Part shown: positions 23,372 to 35,000 of the stretch, one piece after another
Layout of the letters: the number at the start of each line of letters is the position of its first letter
Position numbering within the stretch: the first letter of the stretch is position 1
Source of the DNA: Oxytricha trifallax
Lineage: Eukaryota; Ciliophora; Spirotrichea; Sporadotrichida; Oxytrichidae
Direction of reading: 5' to 3'
Assembly (NCBI GenBank): GCA_000711775.1
Contig: ARYC01001500.1
Location: 1 to 64,000 of the forward strand
Length of the DNA: 64,000 nt
Position numbers and translations under genes: made by a program
The notes under the pieces: generated by a model
The model's database searches: none
The model's input: the letters and a program-made list of their open reading frames with translations, nothing else
What the model was told of the DNA's origin: nothing

Positions 23372-25116
23372 TCAATTGATACTTAATTATGAGTTGCTTC
23401 TCTCATCGCTAGACTCTATCGCAAAATTTAACTTTTTCTGAATATTTAATAGTTAAATTATATCCTCATCAATTGCATCCTTTTCTTTAATTGCTTATGG
23501 TGTGACATTCAAATAAAATAAGTTAAAACTAATAATATTTGTAAAAAATTGCAATGAATTCTTGGAGTTGGTATTACTTAAACGCTGTCTATTGTATTTT
23601 ATCTTAAATGCAGAATTTGTAATCCCTCCAGCTCCAGAGTTGACGCTTCTGTTTTGCAAGAGATTTTTGCTTATTGATCTGCCTGAAGAGTTATTATTAT
23701 TTTAAGTGGTAGTGATTTAATTTTGCTATACACTTTCTTGTGCAGCTTTCTAAATTTTTCCAAGAATAAAACTTGAAACTTTTGAGCCCTAAGGTTATTT
23801 GTTTTGAGTGCTGCTTGCTTGACTTGATTGAATGGGTTAAATTTGCTTAGTTGTTATGATATTTTATTTCATTAAGTCTTTAGACTTTGGCTTTTAAGTC
23901 TTGTAAGGTTAATTAGCCTGAATCATCATCGCTTTCTTTTTGTTTTGGACCTGTGATTGGAAAGACGAGTTTATACTTTAAGCTCTAAACAGGTGTTAGA
24001 CTTATTTAGGTTAAGAATATGAATTAAAAAATAGTCAATTAAATAATCATATGGTAACAAATTTCCATTACTCAGCTGGGTGCTCACTCCTTAATTGTTA
24101 TAGTTTCTCTTAAGGAAATCGTCATCGTTCTAAGTTTATATTTACAGTTAAGATAAATTCTCCAATTAGATGCTGTCTAGATGCTTAATTGGATCATTAT
24201 CGAAGAATTTATCAGAGCTAGTTTTTACCAACTCATGAACTGATTAAGAGCTAAGCTTCATATTTTTCTGAGGATTTGTTAAGAACTAGGTGCTCTGCAG
24301 TGAAGAATGAATGTACTTGCTGGAAGCATCATTTTAGGATTCACAGTGTTAAGACTAAGTGTAAAGCTGTATTATTGGCTGTTCCTCTAGTGATTAAGGA
24401 ATCTATGAATTAATTGATGTTTTGAGCATTTGAGATTATCTCCTGTTTAGCTAAGTAGTAGTCATTTTTCTAATTACGCTGCTAGCTTCTGATTACTAAG
24501 TGAAGGATGAAAACCTTTTACCAAGGATCTGGTCATTTGTGTAATCATTAGAGAGTTAATTTATGCCCTGAACATAAGTTTGTACTGATGAATTTCTTAT
24601 AGAACTGCACTTTGAGTCGCTTCTCTTTCCTGATTAAGCGTAGGCAGTTTGAGAGGATAAAAATTATGAATTAAGACACAGAGGCACAATTCCCTCTTTG
24701 GTAATTTTGACTGGAGTTTAAGGCTTTCTAGCGTTTCGACGAGGGGTCAGCTAATTTACCTTCTTTGCTTCTTCTATTATTTTATCAGAGAAATCTAAAT
24801 CAGTAAGTATCTGAATAATCTCCACGCTTAATTTGCTACCAAATGGCTCAATAATGAGGTTTCTCATTGTTTCCATTTATTTAACATTTGGATCAGTGTA
24901 ATCCTATATTTCATTACTTTCTGGATTTAGAAGGCTTTCGTCACCATACTCCACTCTTTTCATGTCAAAGTACATCTGTAAGCTCTGTAAATTCTTTTTA
25001 AGCTGTTTTATAACTTTCTGTTTCTCTTTTTGAACTTGAGATTCTTTCGCATCAATAGCACTTGAGTCTTAACTCTCTTACTTGAAAGATTGCAAATTCA
25101 TTTAAAGTAGTAGCAT
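23372..25116 (-). CDS. Gln/Ser/Asn-rich protein with N-terminal coiled coil, unknown
   Basis: Start at 25114-25116 (MLLLQMNLQSFKQESQ), TGA at 23372-23374. The first 80 residues form a coiled coil (QKEKQKVIKQLKKNLQSLQM). A short helical region follows (PFGSKLSVEIIQILTDLDF, about 24780-24840), reminiscent of a dimerisation or LisH-like patch, and then several hundred residues of Ser/Gln/Asn-rich sequence. AT-rich gaps at about 24000-24060 and 23480-23570 are probably IESs or introns that I could not join exactly. I do not recognise a family. A minus-strand start slightly further upstream is possible. Confidence 0.6.
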
Positions 25117-25559
25117 TTTTTCAAAGCATAAACCGATTTATAGGCAATCATTCTGGTCCTATAGAAAGCTGCTTAGAAAATAAAGCTAATAATGGGTTAG
25201 TTATTACCTTCTTTAATTGTTTGTAAAGAATCAAAGTCCAAAATATATAACAGGTATAGGAAATCATAAATGAAATAAAAAGAGTTACAATGAAATTAAG
25301 AATAAGTTTTTTTACATATCTTCTTTAATCTTAGCTTTCATTTTTCATAATATAATTGCTAAAAATCTTTGAATATTAATCTAATTTTTTTCAATACAAA
25401 TTAATTTATTTTTTTATCTAACACTTCAACTTCAATGTAAAGTATTAAATTTTCGATTAATAATGATTTTATTTTTATATTATACTTTAAAGATTTGCAA
25501 ATTTATACTTCCCTTTTAAGTAAATTTATATTTAAATTATTATATTCTAATAGCCGAAA

Positions 25560-26109
25560 ATACAACCATACATTTAAACCATCCAGTAAGGGTTATTGGG
25601 TTTGAGTCTTCTATTCTTTTTAAGACTTAAGTTTTTATGTAGAATCATTTATGTATATTTCCAAGTTATCCATTATAATCTGCTCTGCCCCTGCAACTTT
25701 GTTTTATTTGAGTAACTTGTAGATTGATGGAGAAATCTATGTGAACAGCTCCTTCAGTTTTATCTCGAAATTAGTCTTCATAGGACTATCAAAAAATAAA
25801 TGGTGAATTCTTTTAATTTAGCAGTAAAAATCTAATATAAATATATTAAATTAGATAGAGGACCTCTCTTTTGTTAGATGCTTCGGTAATCATATGGTAT
25901 TTATGTTTCCACTAGAGTTTAATCCCTAAAATCAAAAGATTGTAAATAAAATTATGAATATGTTTTTACTTTGCACATTCACACAGCTTTTCGATTGAAT
26001 TTTTCAAGTAGGCTGATGTGGACTGAATAAAAAAGTCTTAAATCGTCTGATTGAACTAGTAATTTGAGTTTTCAGATTTTGAGTCAGTGCTCAGCCGAGT
26101 CGCGCTCAT
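25560..26109 (-). CDS. Small hydrophilic protein, function unknown
   Basis: Start at 26107-26109 (MSATRLSTDSKSENSNYQF). A GT-AG intron (about 25930-25970 on the minus strand, GTAAAAACA...TTGATTTTAG) joins KLCECAK to DQTLVETQIPYDYRS. A second insert near 25790-25870, with GA at each side, joins QQKR to DSPMKTNFEIKLKE. The helical remainder ends in a Gln-rich tail (KEQKTQTQQPLLDGLNV). The exact stop was not fixed: the open frame runs on into AT-rich DNA toward 25340. About 170 residues, no known domain. Confidence 0.5.
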
Positions 26110-26490
26110 TTTTTAGATTGAGTTTCCGCTTTTAAAATAATATAATTTCAAATATATGCAGTTATATAAAATCATAAATCAAACTAATCATATATTAGTA
26201 TATTAAGGTATATAATTAAAAATCATATTAATGAAGTAGAGGGCTGTTTGAATTTAAAAATTAAAAAAAGTTAAATCTAAGAAAACATATATTTCTATTT
26301 ATAAATAAGGAAACATGTCCTAACTGGAAAAAGAATTTTTATGGCTTATAAAAAAATAAAAATTATTTGTTTTAAATGCTTATTTAATAAGTAGGAGAAT
26401 ATTTTTTTAAAATAAATGAAAAAAGTTTCTTATTCTTAATTTAGTTCTCATAAACTTTAAATTATTTTGCACTCTGAAATCATTTTCATA
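26110..26490. other. AT-rich spacer
   Basis: No coding segment, RNA or repeat recognised between two minus-strand genes. Confidence 0.5.
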
Positions 26491-26877
26491 TCAATCTCTA
26501 AACCCAGCTATCATAACTAAAGTGAAAATGATTAGAAAATCAAGCAAAAGTAAAAAATAATAATAAATCTAATAGTCCCCCTTTTACAAATATTAAGATT
26601 AGAATTAATTAAATTTATAAGAAATTAATTGATTAAGCATAAAATGCTTGCATTCTGTACTTCTCATTTCGTAATTTTCTATGATTGGGTTATGAATAAT
26701 GAAAGCATCAAGTAGCTGCATTAATATTAATATTTATATGAAAATCACTCTTTTCTTCATATCTTCGAAAAACACGAAGCCAATTGAGGTCAGAAGCACG
26801 ATGAGGCCATAGATTGGAATTATTAATGGTGATAGATATTATACAAAATTTGAGAATATTAAAATTTTAGTTTTCAT
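26491..26877 (-). CDS. Small multi-pass membrane protein, function unknown
   Basis: A continuous ciliate-code frame of 128 codons runs from ATG 26875-26877 (MKTKILIFSNFVQYL) to TGA 26491-26493. Hydrophobic segments are IYGLIVLLTSIGFVFF, VIFIQILILMQLLDAF and YYFLLLLDFLIIFTLVMI, so three or more TM helices are likely, separated by a short polar loop with Glu/Cys (MRSTECKHF). It may be one segment of a larger gene, because flanking DNA is AT-rich and no upstream coding is seen. No family is recognised. Confidence 0.5.
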
Positions 26878-27206
26878 CTATAAGTGGATAAAATTCTCAT
26901 GCATTATTTATGATAAAACTTTATAGTTTTAAATTCGAACAATTGGTATATTTAAATTGAGAAATGCACCAAAAGTAAGCCTTTATTATAGAGATAAGCT
27001 TCAGTATTGTATATTTTCAAGTCAAATTACACTCTTCTTTATCCATCTCTTAGATAGGTGATTATTTTTTTCCATAAAATTATTAGAAATATTCAATATT
27101 ATGTGCAATCCAACTAAATAAATATGCACATAGTTTATAAAATTATTGTGCTAATTAAAAACTTAAAATTATAATAATATTCTATTATATCTGATATTTA
27201 ATTATT
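26878..27206. other. AT-rich divergent spacer
   Basis: Lies between a minus-strand start at 26877 and the MADS gene start at 27207. It probably holds both promoters, and I see no defined motif. Confidence 0.4.
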
Positions 27207-30200
27207 ATGGGTAAACTTTAGCGCCAATTATTGAAATATTGCTATATCTTAAATAGTTTAGAAGAAAGATAAAAATTTAGCGCATATTAGACGAGAGACT
27301 TAGACAGGTAAATCTTGCCCCAAAACCCCTTATCATAGATTTATTTACTCTTTTTTTATTAGGTAACTCTGACAAAAAGAAAGAAAGGTCTCATTAAGAA
27401 AGCAATGGAACTTGCTTTGCTCACTGGAGTGCAAATAGTTTTGACGATATATGATGATCAGGATGCAAAACTTATTTAATATAAAAGTGACTCTATTGAG
27501 GTCATACAGGAAATATCGAGAAAGAAAATTATACACGAGGAAGCTCAAAATATGTTTTATAGTTCTATATAGTAATAATAAAAAATAACTTACATCTTTT
27601 CAAATTATATTAACACTTAAGGATTTACCATATTAATTATTAAATAAAACCTAAGCTTTTACCAATGCAGATGTAAGCTATAATAAATATATTTTTAATG
27701 CCAAAACATACAATAACTGGAAAATATGATATAAAACAATGTCTAAGCTATATTCTGGTGGCGATTACAAGAACCAATACTTTAAATATCATTTTTCTAA
27801 CCACTTATTTAATTTTAGTATTATAAGAGTTTTAACAATGATGATGAAGGAGAGGATGATGATAAGCCAGAACCAAAAACTTTTTATTTTATAAAATAAA
27901 CATACGAAATGTTAATTATATAGTTTATTTAGAATTTATATTAAAAACCTAATCAAAAAATCAGTCTGCAAAGGCAGCTTCTAAGAATGATAAAAAAGAA
28001 TAAGTAGAACACGACATTATAAATCCTTAAATTCAATCAAGTGTTAAGAAAGAAGAGAGTCCTGCTACATCACAAAATATTGTCGTTTATATAGTTGCTT
28101 ATATCATTTGAGCATATACCCCCTCCCCTATTTCAAAATATCTCAAACAATACTATTTTAGTAAAATAAGAAACCAATAAACAACCAGAGTAACAAAAAT
28201 GAGCAATCCCAGCCAATATCAAGTTCAAATGACAAAAAACGACAAAGAGAAGATACTAGCGATTTTGATGCAAAAACTGATCTCCAAAAAAGACAAAAAA
28301 AGAACGAGCAAATTAAGCCAGAAGATGACTTGTAGGCCAGAAATAACTTCCTTGATGCTCAGCTATTATTAGATGTAAGCTATAATAAGACGTGATATTT
28401 ATAGAAACATAATGTTTATTATCCTAAATAGAATAGATTAGCTAATTATCCCAATACATTTATTTTATAATAAGTTCTTAACACATTTATTCTAGAATAA
28501 TTACAGGGAGCCAGAGAAAGGTAGTCAAGAAGAAACTAAATCATTTAAACCTAAATTTTTAAGAATAAATTTTGCAAACTTTAAGTAAGACAGCTTTTAA
28601 ATTTAAAGATTATTTTGATTTTTGATTTTCAAGTTTGCTCAACCCTAACCAGTATCTGGAGGTGTAAATAGTAATTAAGTATCTAGACAGGGAAGTAATT
28701 AAGAGCACTAATTAGCTTCATAACGCACACCATCATTTAGAGACATTCAATAAGTCCTCATGGAAGCCTAATTGCTTTAGCAATAGTCAAATCCTGCGGT
28801 AAACGAATGTAAGTAGAATAAATGAGATTTTTGTCATTAATATAGTATTACTAAAATTAGATTTATTAAATACCTAAAATAGCAACATTCGGTCGGTCCA
28901 CTTCAGAGAGATCAGTCTAAAAATAGACAGATAAGGAAACACAAGATAATAGTTTTTAAAAGATTTTTAATTGTTCTTTAGGTTTTAGATGGCTTAATAT
29001 CTAATTTTAATTAATTTAATGAGTAAGATAAATCTCAGTAGCCATAGCAGTAGTAGCAACAGTAGTAACAACAGCATGGATTCATGTCGAGATCTTAAAA
29101 TTAGCAATAACATGATAGCAAACTTCATTTACAATCATCTCTCGCACATTCTATATCAAGTGAACTTCTATCAGTTTAACAAAATTCTGTTGACTCTTAA
29201 TATGGAATTTTAATAATATCACATTCATCTTTAAGTTGAGTTTTTCAATTCTCTTAAAACTATAGGAATCTTGAATCCATATTTAGCAGCATCTTCTGCT
29301 CTAGGTGGTCAATAAATATTACAAGGATTCCACCCTCTCATAAGCATGCCAGGAGGGCAATCCTAACAATAACAGTATTTCATTCTTTAACCGGTACCTA
29401 ATCCTTAATATTTCGGTCTTAATGCTCAAGGTAGAGATATTTTAATTTTATATCCTGCTACTCTTAGCTAAATTGCTATTAATTCATTATAAGTAAAATT
29501 TGTAGTAAAAAAAGAGACAGTTCTGGACAATCCCAACTTCACAGAATAATAAGTATGGGAGATTAGTCATCTCAAGACAGTCCTAATAAAAAGGAATAAT
29601 CTATTGCTAATTCAGCTTTCAAGTAATATTAAAGTCAAAATGCTAATAAGAAGTCTAATTTAAAATCTCTTAGTGTTTTTATTAACTCAACCTCTCTTTT
29701 TGCTTTTTATTTATGCAACATTGAGAACTATAAGTTCAGGATAGGGACTCCTTGCTTTAACTTCAATGAACACACGAAGAGACATGCTTTAATAACAGCA
29801 ACACTACCAAGACATCGATATGAATTTACTCAAACACTAAGACATGTAAAACTCAGGGAGCTAAAATCAGAAAGAAATATCACCTGGACTCAGGCCCCCA
29901 GAGTGCTTCGGCGAAAATACTCGTGGTTTGAGTGATTTCTTCAAAAAAGAGGACTATACAAGTTTCTCGAGATCAGGGTCTAACGAAATATTACATGGTC
30001 TTAAAAACGATATTATCAATCCAAACCCTACATAACAATCTATGACTTATCAGACTAACGATGGCACTAAAACCATCATAGTTTCAAACATAGATTAAAA
30101 TCAGAATGGAGGTGGGGCTGGTGCAAATATGTTCAACTAAAACAACTTTGCTCAAATGAAATACTACAATGGACAATAAAATCAGTAATAGTAGTAGTTT

Positions 30201-31609
30201 TAACAGCATTAGCAATATTGTTTCAATAAAAGTTATTTGAGTAAACAATTAATAATCAATTAAATAAATGTTATGAATAAGTTTAATTTCCATAAAGGTA
30301 ATTTGAAAAGAGTAAGATACTTTTAAATTCCTTTTGGATTTTATTATGAGCAGAGATTTATGTTGAATTTTATAAGTTTAGCATGAACAAACTAATATCT
30401 TATAAAACCTAATCGATCAATTAGGAAGCGAAGATCGGAGTTAAGAACAATTAAATTAAGAATTAAATATTATTGGCTTATAATTATAATGTTTGGGCTA
30501 ATTATTAAAACTATTGGCTCAATTAATGTTCCTTATAAAATAATCCAGTCATGGTGTGTAAATTTGATTTTAGCTAATTATATTTATTTTCAGCCAATTA
30601 TAAATAACTTTTAATTTAATTGTTCTTAACTCCAATTCACATGTCTTAATTGATCTATGGAGTTTTAAGTTGCTTATTGGCATGTTGAAATAGCCATATC
30701 ATCTAAAATGTTATTAAAATACTAAATATTTACGTTCCCTATCATAGTTTATTAACAATAGTAAGTCTCTCCTTAAGTTAATGAACAACTGTAAAATCAG
30801 ATATAACAAAACTAACAATAGAATGTTGTTCCTTAATCAGTCGCAAGCCAAGTATTGAACTAGTAAACCATAAACAATACCCAACCATTCAAAGATCAAT
30901 AGCCCAAATAATCTGAATAGCAATCTACTCTGAAAAAGACACAAAACAATGATGAAATCTTAAAGGAAGCCTAATCAAACAATTCACACCAAATTACCTT
31001 CTAATTGTTGATGGATGAGTTATTACTAGAAAACCCTGATAATAAAAGTGGTGGCTAACCGAATTAAAACCCTTAATAATAGCCTTCGCAGCAGTAATAA
31101 GCATAAGACCAATTAAAGTAGCAGTAATAGCAATAGCAGTAATTTAAGTAATAGCAGTCTTAAAGTACAATGTAGTTACAATCTCAGATCTCTTAGTCGA
31201 CTTAGTCACTCTCTAATTAGCAGTAACTTTAGCAGTAATCAAGTCAACACATGCCACCACAACAATAGTAGTTGCAAAACATGATGCCCAATCACAACCA
31301 TAATTATCCACTGATAGTTGCCACAGGCAATGCAAGTGGTGTGGGTAACACATAGCCAAATAGTGTATTCTTGCTGCAACCAAAGAAGCATCTTAATGCA
31401 CCCCCTCCTTAATTCAATCTCATCTAGCAAATCGCAGCTTAACAACAGTAATTGCAGTAGTATCATAAGAATTGAATTGTTTTTAATTATTCTTTGAATT
31501 TTAGATAAGGGGTTTTGGGGTTTTACAATAGCAGCAGAATTAATAGCTATCACAAGAGAAAAGCAGTGGAGATTAACAATAAAACCAAAACAATACAGAT
31601 AATTCATGA
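27207..31609 (+). CDS. MADS-box transcription factor with long Gln-rich tail
   Basis: ATG 27207 plus splicing at two small IESs gives an N-terminal MADS box: MGRRKIKIQRILDERLRQVT followed by LTKRKKGLIKKAMELALLTG and VQIVLTIYDDQD. This carries the conserved basic helix and hydrophobic strand that bind CArG-like DNA and dimerise (SRF/MEF2 class). Further segments are acidic (NNDDEGEDDDKPEPK), Lys-rich, then Gln/Asn/Ser-rich to TGA 31607-31609. At least ten coding segments are visible between AT-rich gaps. I fixed pointers for four (TA, AGGTAA, CAATA, AGAATT). The gene should be nuclear and regulate transcription. The internal joins near 27550-29000 and the segments at 29220-29700 are provisional. 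Confidence 0.8.
27212..27258. other. IES (47 bp), pointer TA
   Basis: TA at 27212-13 and 27259-60. Joining gives MGRRKIKIQRI, the canonical start of a MADS box. Confidence 0.8.
27306..27360. other. IES (55 bp), pointer AGGTAA, holding a telomere-like tract
   Basis: AGGTAA at 27306-27311 and 27361-27366. Joining gives ERLRQVTLTKRKKGL. The insert contains CCCCAAAACCCCTTATC at 27318-27334. Confidence 0.9.
30213..30755. other. IES (543 bp), pointer CAATA, containing a TIR element
   Basis: CAATA at 30213-30217 and 30756-30760. Joining gives QQHQQQQVSPQVNEQ in the Gln-rich tail. The second copy of the TIR element sits inside it. Confidence 0.7.
30403..30665. mobile_element. TIR element copy 2, nested in an IES
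   Basis: The left end reads AAACCTAATCGATCAATTAG and the right end, read inward, AAACTCCATAGATCAATTAA. Both arms then share GGAGTTAAGAACAATTAAAT and end near TATTGGCT/AATTGGCTG. TA flanks both sides (30403-04, 30666-67). Length and terminal sequence match the copy at 15520-15780. No coding capacity. Confidence 0.8.
31468..31535. other. IES (68 bp), pointer AGAATT, holding a telomere-like tract
   Basis: AGAATT at 31468-31473 and 31536-31541. Joining gives QQYHKNQQLSQEKSSG. The insert has GATAAGGGGTTTTGGGG at 31504-31520, the exact reverse complement of the tract at 27318-27334. Confidence 0.65.
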
Positions 31610-32089
31610 ACTATAAAATGAAATATTTATTTAAAATAAAATCTTTTATAAATTATTTGAGTTTATATATGAATATATATTATTATAGTAAATTTTATGT
31701 ATAATTATCATAGATAATAATTTCGCAAAATAGATGAAATTCACTTTTCTAAAAATTATGGTAAGTTGGTTTTTTATATTTAAATATATTTTTTATGCAT
31801 AAACTATAGAAAAGTAATTCAACTGTATTATTACTTATTATTTATAATGTCTTTTTTGGGATATTTATATATTAAAATTTGAAGTTATGAGCGGGATTTT
31901 ATCTCAACGAATATTTTTGAATTTATACTAATTTCAAGAGATATAAAATTAAACAATTTTAATATCAAACTGTTTATAATATATTATAAATTTACTAAAA
32001 ATATATTATAATAATTCAGAGTTTTATAAAAAAATTAGCTTAAACCAGAATAAAATTTGCTGTCAAACTCGATAAAGTTTTTAAATATT

Positions 32090-35000
32090 TCACAATCTAT
32101 AAATAAATTTACATTAATAAAAAATATCAACAGAATTAAAAAGTTTTCTTGCAATTAAACAATTGCAAGAAATATATCCAAATTTCTTAATTAATTCTAT
32201 TTAATGATTATTATTGATCATCATTCCATTTCCTTCAATTTCATCAGGAATTTCTGAATTTTATTAGTTATTTTCAATGAGATTGTCAAATGCTTACAAA
32301 TGTTGAACTACGTCTTCTTCGTTGTCATTTTCAAAGATGCCTCTGTGAATGGCTCTACCCCTGAATCCCAAATTGAAATTGTCATTGTTATTATTGTTTC
32401 TTAAAAATAAACCTTCATTCATGTAGTGATTTCTTCTCATATTTTCAAAGGGGTCGAGCTAGCTGCGGATGTCACTGTCAAAATCTAAATTTTCACCATA
32501 AATGTATTTGCTATATCAATATGATAGGTTAAATTAATTCTTAAAATTAAAATTTCATATAATAAATGAAACCATTTATCCTTTCATTGCCTCTAGGGAA
32601 AGCAGCTTCCCTTACTTATCCTCTAAGAATTCCTTAATTCAAAGAGTTGTTATTAAGTTAGTTCCCATTTTAGATATTTTACCATTATAATTCCATTTCA
32701 GAATCCGAGCAATCCAAGTCAATTTTAATTTCCTCTTCGTATAGATTTTAATTTCTTCTCATATTTAGCATCTCTAATACGATTTGTCTCTAATGTAGAA
32801 TCGCTCTGTTTTAAATCTATTAAGCAGTTTTCTCCATTTTCTTAAGCATTTATTATATTGAAGAAGTTTAGTCGTTATCATGTTTAAGCACATTAGCCTT
32901 GTTTTCTTTCAAAAACTCTCCATTAATGGGTTTTCTCTTTATTACAGGCCGAATTAAGAAATTTAAAACAGATCGTCCAACTTGGACAGCTTTTTATGTG
33001 TTTTAATTAAGATCTAACCTTTCTTTTATCATGATCAGGGTACCGAATTTGGAATTATTATCTTATAGGATAAATTGGCTTCCGTTAAAGTTTATGGTAG
33101 AGTGGAATCTTGAAACACTTATGTCGTTTAGTCGAAGATTTTAGTCATAGCCTCTTCCTATTTTTATGAATCTTTGATTAGCATTTATCATTATTGGCTT
33201 GAATAAGTAGTACAATCTCTATACGCTTTTTTCAAGTGTTAGGGATTCTATTATCATATAGTCTCCATCAGGCTTGTCTATATCTAGGAGATTATATTTT
33301 CTATTGTTTGTTTTGAAGGTTTGAGGGTACATGGTCTTGCAAAGTTCGCACTCAAATTATTTGTATTGATAGACATTTATTATGGCTGATTCTTTAACTA
33401 ATCTTTTAGTGTTAAGCCATTGCTTCAAGCAAAGATATAAAATACAATTTGTATAGAGTAATATTATGAATGAAATGCTATAATGAATGTACTAAATTCC
33501 GCCCTTACATTTACAGCTAGATAACAAAGGGTTTTCAATTTCAGACTCATGTCCCCAACAAATCTTACAAAGTGGAGCTTCTTTGTCTATACTGTTTTCC
33601 TGTTCAGAATTTATACATTATCCCTCGAAATCATTTTAGCCTTTTGAATCTTCAATTTTAAGTTGAGATTCATTCTTTTCTTTTTTACAGGACCAAGACC
33701 TTTAATTTTGGATAGATTCCTCAAAATTTTAGTGATTATTATTATTCTCTTCTGTTTGAAAATTAACGCCTTATCTGCCTGTCTTCTCTTGAGCTCTTAA
33801 ATTTGCAACTAAATCATTGTTACATTAATCAGTTAGCTTTACACCTGAAAAGTCCTGTTTTGGTATAGGAGGTAAAACACTGTCTATGATATTATGGAAA
33901 ATTAATAATAGTAGTGTCTAAAATGCTTTTTTACAAAAAATTACATTATATATCTTTTAATTTTGAAATAAGGTAGCTTTTTTCTCCTTCGCATAAAGAA
34001 CTAATGCTTTGAAGTTATTCTGTCTCAATATTTTTAACGGTGAACTTCTTAGATATGCCATTCATAAGGTTGATTTCATTTATATGATTAAACTACTAAA
34101 ATTGATCAGCCAAGTGAGTCTTAGCTTTAAAGACATTTTGCTCTTTGTTTTATTGATTGATACAGTCTTAAATGTATTTCATTTAAATCTTTGATAAATT
34201 ACCAAAAAATATGAATAATATAATTCTCTATAAAAACCGTTTTTCCTCTTAAAAATTTTATAAAAATTAAATGTATTGCTCTTATTAAATCCTGATCTTT
34301 TCTTTTCTCTTAAGCTTATTTTATTTTTACTTTTTCAAAGTTTTCTGTTCTTCGATTGATTTAATGTAAATCTCCTTAACCTTTAATTTTATTCGGCCTA
34401 ATTTTATTATGTCATTTAGCTTAAGTTTATAGTCCTATATATAAATTATAAATTTAAGGAAGTATTTTATTCTTAAACTTCTTTTATATCTATTTTTACA
34501 AAATAAGACTTAAGTAATCCTAACCTCAAATTTTTATTCTCATTAGAAATTAAATAACATTCATTTTTATTTGTTTAACTCCAAATAAATTACTTACTAG
34601 TTTTTTATCGTCTTGCTTAAGATTTCTGATAATCAAGTACATTCTTTCCTTAGTGTCGAATGGATCTTTTTGGTTTATAGGATTTTCACCTCTTTGGTCG
34701 TATAGCTCCTCTTCTGTGAGAGTCTGTGGGTCGAGATCCTCATTATTTGAAAATTTTAATGGCTCCAAGTAGAATCTTTTAATTGATATTGGATTTTTAT
34801 CTAATATATATAAAGAGGAATTTAAGGGTTAAATCGGAAATTTTAGATCAATAATTTTTCAACTTAAATATAGATAAATCTATCTAAACATAAACAAGGA
34901 TAGTAAATAAGGATGTTTAGTTATTTTAATAGTAAATTAATAAATTTAATCAGTGAGAGAACTCCTTTTTATTTTAAAAATTTTGGCAAATAATAAATTT

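Noticed and set aside
27318..31520. The MADS gene as cargo of one TBE bounded by the two telomere-like tracts
   Set aside because: Coding sequence continues in frame outside both tracts, and each tract lies inside its own pointer-bounded IES.
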